Source of the DNA: Chloroflexota bacterium
GTDB lineage: Bacteria; Chloroflexota; Limnocylindria; Limnocylindrales; CSP1-4
Length of the DNA stretch: 8,416 nt
Assembly (NCBI GenBank): GCA_013695505.1
Contig: JACDAH010000353.1
Location: 1 to 8,416 of the forward strand
Direction: 5' to 3'
Made by a program: the position numbers and the translations under genes. The notes under the pieces were generated by a model. It was not told the DNA's origin, made no database searches, and saw only the letters and a program-made list of their open reading frames with translations. Below are positions 6,324-8,416 of the stretch, piece after piece. Position 1 is the first letter of the stretch. The number at the start of each line of letters is the position of its first letter.

Positions 6324-6953
6324 GTGCCATCGTTCCCGCCGCCGATCAGGGCCTACGAGCGACGCCCCGCCGCCGTTCGCGCCTGGGACCCGAACGTGCT
6401 CGCCGTGGCCGCCCGTGTGATCGGGATCATCCGCGAGGCGCGGCCCGACCTTCACGTCGAGCACATCGGCAGCACCGCGGTCCCGGGACTGCCCGGCAAG
6501 GGGATCATCGATCTCGGGACCGAAGCCGACGCCGCCGACATTCCCGCGATCACCGACGCGATGTATGCCATCGGCTTCGGGCCGCAGCCGGGCCCGGCGC
6601 CGTGGCCGCCGACCCGGCCGATGCACGTCGGCTCCGTGGTCGACGGCGGCGTGGAATACCGGATCCACTTCCATGTCCACCCGCGGGGGACTCGGGACCT
6701 CGCCAAGGACCTCCGGTTCCGCGACGCCCTCCGCGCCGACCCTGCCCTGGTCGAGGGCTACGCTCGGATCAAGAGCGAGATCGTCGACCGGGCCGGTGGT
6801 CCTCTCGACGGCGCGATCTACCAGGCCGAGAAGGGTGGCTGGATCCTCGACGTGTACGACCGACTCGGGATCGAGCGGCCGGCCAATGTCGGGAGCGGGC
6901 CGATCGGCGAGGCCGGCAGCGACTCGAAGAGCGACACAGGAGGCAGCACATGA
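6324..6953 (+). CDS. GrpB family (UPF0157) protein, nucleotidyltransferase-like fold
   Basis: This 209-residue cytoplasmic protein belongs to the GrpB/UPF0157 family, which is related to nucleotidyltransferases and whose cellular role is poorly known. The hallmark HIGSTAVPGLPGKGIIDL spans residues 47-64 and corresponds to the nucleotidyltransferase GS motif followed by a Lys-containing strand. Further matches are YRIHFHVHP (112-120), LRFRDALRADPALVEGYARIK (130-150) and YQAEKGGWI (166-174). Residues from about 185 are a Gly/Ser-rich tail absent from the core family. The start is GTG 6324, placed just after a TACACT hexamer and giving a normal N-terminus (YERRP followed by W-P). The stop overlaps purE ATG as ATGA, so the two genes are co-translated. 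The family has been linked loosely to CoA or nucleotide metabolism; nothing here proves a substrate. Confidence 0.88.
   Translation: MPSFPPPIRAYERRPAAVRAWDPNVLAVAARVIGIIREARPDLHVEHIGSTAVPGLPGKGIIDLGTEADAADIPAITDAMYAIGFGPQPGPAPWPPTRPMHVGSVVDGGVEYRIHFHVHPRGTRDLAKDLRFRDALRADPALVEGYARIKSEIVDRAGGPLDGAIYQAEKGGWILDVYDRLGIERPANVGSGPIGEAGSDSKSDTGGST
6938..6943 (+). promoter_or_regulatory. Shine-Dalgarno site of purE
   Basis: A perfect AGGAGG, six bases before ATG 6950 and inside the 3' end of the GrpB gene. It decides the purE start over the long upstream extension of the same frame. Confidence 0.85.
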
Positions 6954-7459
6954 CAGACGGATCTCCGACGACCACTGAGGCACGCGTCGGGATCGTGGTC
7001 GGCAGCCGCTCCGACATCGGCGCGGCCGAGCGGGCGATGGCCGTCCTCGACGAGCTCGACGTCGGCTCGGAGATCCGGGTGATCTCGGCCCATCGCGCGC
7101 CGGACCTGCTCACCCGTTTCATCGACGGCGCGGAGGCGCGCGGGATCCGGGCCTTCATCGCGATCGCCGGTCTGGCCGCCCACCTACCCGGCGTCGTGGC
7201 ATCGCAGACGACCCGACCCGTGATCGGCGTCCCGATGGCCGGTGGCGTGTCCGACGGCCTCGACGCCCTGCTCGCCATCGTCCAGATGCCGAAAGGCGTG
7301 CCGGTGGCGACGGTCGGCGTCGGCAACGGCGAGAACGCGGCGCTGCTCGCCGCGGCGATCCTGGCTGTGTCCGATCCGGCCCTCGGGGCGCGACTCGCCG
7401 CCCGCCGGTCCTCCCAGGCCGCGGCGATCGCCGCCGATCCGGCCAACGAGGGCCTCTAA
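6950..7459 (+). CDS. purE: PurE, N5-carboxyaminoimidazole ribonucleotide mutase / AIR carboxylase family
   Basis: PurE forms 4-carboxy-5-aminoimidazole ribonucleotide in purine synthesis. The 169-residue product contains GSRSD (18-22, phosphate/nucleotide binding), VISAHRAP (44-51, with the conserved His48), AGLAAHLPGV (73-82), RPVIGVPM (89-96) and LLAIVQMPKGVPVATVGVG (107-125). The usual GAGGAAHLPG reads AIAGLAAHLPG, so one normally invariant Gly is Leu. The catalytic-site AHLPG remains, which points to the class I (N5-CAIR mutase) type rather than class II, whose equivalent is a Ser-Asn motif. ATG 6950 has a perfect Shine-Dalgarno sequence and overlaps the GrpB stop (ATGA). The same frame is open back to 6275, but that part is an Arg-rich shadow of the GrpB gene. 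No purK is in the window; it may be elsewhere in the genome. Confidence 0.94.
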   Translation: MTDGSPTTTEARVGIVVGSRSDIGAAERAMAVLDELDVGSEIRVISAHRAPDLLTRFIDGAEARGIRAFIAIAGLAAHLPGVVASQTTRPVIGVPMAGGVSDGLDALLAIVQMPKGVPVATVGVGNGENAALLAAAILAVSDPALGARLAARRSSQAAAIAADPANEGL

Positions 7460-7532
7460 TTCGGCGCCCGAACCTCGGCTGTGTTTCCGGTTGACGTTTC
7501 CCGTGGTTGACCGGATGCCGAAGATCCGATGT

Positions 7533-7547
7533 GCCTGCTCGGCAGGC
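7533..7547 (+). terminator. possible purE operon terminator hairpin
   Basis: GCCTGC and GCAGGC form a perfect 6-bp GC stem with a TCG loop, 73 bases after the purE stop. No T tract follows, so intrinsic termination is uncertain. Confidence 0.3.
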
Positions 7548-7702
7548 TGATCAGGGTCGCTGATCGATCGAGCCGATCGCACGCTCAGCCGCCACGCAGT
7601 TCCGACGTCAGCGGCGCGATCCGGGGGCGGGCCATGCACGTTGAGACTCGATTTGATCAGCCAGCTTGATCTCGTCGTCGCGGTTGCTGAGTGGTTTTGA
7701 AC

Positions 7703-7719
7703 CCGCGGTTCGACCGCGG
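7703..7719. repeat. perfect 7-bp inverted repeat
   Basis: CCGCGGT, loop TCG, ACCGCGG: a very stable hairpin in either strand. A short T-rich/A-rich stretch (GGTTTTGAA) lies just upstream at 7693-7701, so a terminator acting on minus-strand transcription is conceivable but weak. Confidence 0.4.
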
Positions 7720-7753
7720 TGCCCGCGCGGAACGCCGGTAGACGGATCGCGCC

Positions 7754-7788
7754 GGTCGATCGGGTGCGGGTCCATCGGGTCGATCGCC
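7754..7788 (+). repeat. three GGTC(G/C)ATCG direct repeats upstream of the membrane-protein promoter
   Basis: GGTCGATCG at 7754-7762, GGTCCATCG at 7769-7777 and GGTCGATCG at 7778-7786, ending 11 bases before the TACACT element. The position suits an operator, but the genome is generally rich in CGATCG, so chance is not excluded. Confidence 0.35.
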
Positions 7789-7797
7789 CGTCGGTCG

Positions 7798-7803
7798 TAC
7801 ACT
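7798..7803 (+). promoter_or_regulatory. putative leaderless -10 element of the small membrane protein
   Basis: TACACT ends 7 bases before ATG 7811 and is identical to the hexamer before the GrpB gene. There is no Shine-Dalgarno sequence before ATG 7811 and no clear -35 sequence. Confidence 0.5.
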
Positions 7804-7810
7804 CGGCGCC

Positions 7811-8269
7811 ATGGACGATGAACGCTGGGAAGCCGGCATGCCGGTCCTCGACCGCCAGCCGGTCGCGGGCGCCCGCGCGGTCACGCCGGCCACATCCCGC
7901 CTGGTCCCGAAGCTCCCACCGAGCCTCCAGGGCCTCCCGCCACGGTCCGTTCCCGAGACCGCCCCGACCCCCCTCCAGAAGCACTACGTCCTGCTTTCGG
8001 TGCCCGTCCTGATCCTGGGCGCGATCGCCATCACTGCCCTCGAGCTCGGGACGCCGCTCGGCAGCCCGCTGGTCAAATTCTGCGTCCTCGTTGCCGCGCC
8101 GCTCCTCGTCATCACCACGGCCGATGCGGTTGTCCGGATCTGGCGCTCGGCGTGGGCATGGATGGCGGTCGATCGGACCAAGGGCATGTTCCGGCTGGCG
8201 TGGGTCGCGACCAGCCTCGTCGGCCTCGCGGCGCTCGTGGCCGCGGCGACGGTGGCGGTGCTCGCATGA
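7811..8269 (+). CDS. small uncharacterised membrane protein with three predicted helices
   Basis: I do not recognise a family. The 152-residue product has a soluble, Pro/Arg-rich N-terminal segment (about 1-56) without a signal peptide, then three hydrophobic segments: about 59-79, 87-107 and 128-151. The loop between the second and third (RIWRSAWAWMAVDRTKGMFR, 109-128) is amphipathic, with four Trp or Phe and several Arg/Lys, and would sit at the membrane face. The start ATG 7811 is supported by the TACACT element 7 bases upstream; the hydrophobic pattern and compact stop at 8267-8269 support coding. It is followed after 13 bases by another frame on the same strand and may be in an operon with it. 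Confidence 0.7.
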   Translation: MDDERWEAGMPVLDRQPVAGARAVTPATSRLVPKLPPSLQGLPPRSVPETAPTPLQKHYVLLSVPVLILGAIAITALELGTPLGSPLVKFCVLVAAPLLVITTADAVVRIWRSAWAWMAVDRTKGMFRLAWVATSLVGLAALVAAATVAVLA

Positions 8270-8282
8270 TTGCGGTCGGTCC

Positions 8283-8416
8283 GTGACGAGCGGCGGCTTC
8301 GATCCGGGTGAGATGCTCGACAGCTTCGGTCGCGGCCCGGACGCGCGCTCGACCGGGATCCCATCCGGCGGTGGCGTCCCGCCGTGGATGGCCGAGATGC
8401 TCAACTACTGTTCGCG
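8283..8416 (+). CDS. start of an unidentified gene, 3' end beyond the window
   Basis: From GTG 8283 an open frame runs to the window edge: 44 codons beginning MTSGGFDPGEMLDSFGRGPD and continuing through a Gly/Pro-rich stretch to PPWMAEMLNYC. It resembles no family I can name at this length. The Shine-Dalgarno sequence is weak; ATG 8313 is an alternative start. It lies 13 bases after the membrane-protein stop on the same strand, suggesting co-transcription. Coding status rests on the open frame and codon choice only. Confidence 0.45.
   Translation, partial: MTSGGFDPGEMLDSFGRGPDARSTGIPSGGGVPPWMAEMLNYCS

Larger units (their letters stand above)
7460..7797. other. intergenic region with hairpins, no gene recognised
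   Basis: This stretch of about 340 bases between purE and the small membrane protein has no frame with family resemblance or a start-plus-ribosome-site combination. It holds two GC-rich hairpins (7533-7547, 7703-7719), several GATC-rich palindromes, a TGATC-type inverted repeat around 7655-7670, and GGTCGATCG-like repeats before the next promoter. Codon-like periodicity is not apparent. A small RNA or a long 5' regulatory region is possible but not demonstrated. Confidence 0.5.

Noticed and set aside
7697..7725. T-arm-like sequence with GGTTCGACC suggesting a tRNA
   Set aside because: The stem is a self-contained 7-bp palindrome; no matching acceptor, D or anticodon arms are found around it.
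8266..8286. Mini-frame ATG 8266 overlapping the membrane-protein stop (ATGA)
   Set aside because: It ends after six codons at TGA 8284; too short, and the longer GTG 8283 frame fits better.
7184..8404. 406-codon minus-strand open frame opposite purE and the membrane protein gene
   Set aside because: Low-complexity Arg/Gly/Asp sequence antiparallel to supported genes; no start signal or recognisable domain.

Overview
The window is very GC-rich, densely packed bacterial chromosomal DNA with frequent GTG starts and 4-base gene overlaps. No rRNA, tRNA, CRISPR array, transposase or phage gene is visible. Gene content and composition fit a high-GC Chloroflexota or Actinobacteriota genome. The sequence does not let me choose between them, and no marker gene is present. 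Two apparent point defects (an in-frame TAA and a missing normal start codon) are also compatible with a metagenome-derived contig carrying base errors.

Layout. Minus strand, positions 1-6300, read right to left: an NpmA/KamB-like 16S rRNA A1408 methyltransferase with an in-frame TAA at codon 16 (6300-5602); a luciferase-like flavin oxidoreductase (5572-4553); then, after a 195-base gap, a five-gene cluster. That cluster is nucleoside hydrolase (4357-3299), ECF transporter S component (3235-2417), EcfT (2415-1594, apparently starting at CTG), and two EcfA ATPases (1597-746 and 749 to the window edge, truncated). Plus strand, 6324 to the end: a GrpB/UPF0157 protein overlapping purE by ATGA, a roughly 350-base intergenic region with hairpins and GGTCGATCG-type repeats, a small three-helix membrane protein, and the first 134 bases of an unknown gene.

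How the genes work together. The nucleoside hydrolase and the complete ECF transporter read as one uptake-and-cleavage unit. The S component would bind a nucleoside-like substrate, EcfT and the two ATPases would power import, and the hydrolase would release base and ribose in the cytoplasm. The substrate is inferred from gene order only. The two ATPases look asymmetric: one has an intact LSGGQ signature but a Walker A with Asp in place of a Gly, and the other has a canonical Walker A but no LSGGQ.

Regulation. Four genes or operons without a Shine-Dalgarno sequence have a TANNNT -10-like hexamer ending 6-8 bases before the start codon, as expected for leaderless mRNAs. Several operon-internal genes instead have clear Shine-Dalgarno sequences. 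At 6308-6317 two opposed hexamers share a TA dinucleotide and lie 6 and 7 bases from two divergent start codons, suggesting a compact bidirectional leaderless promoter.
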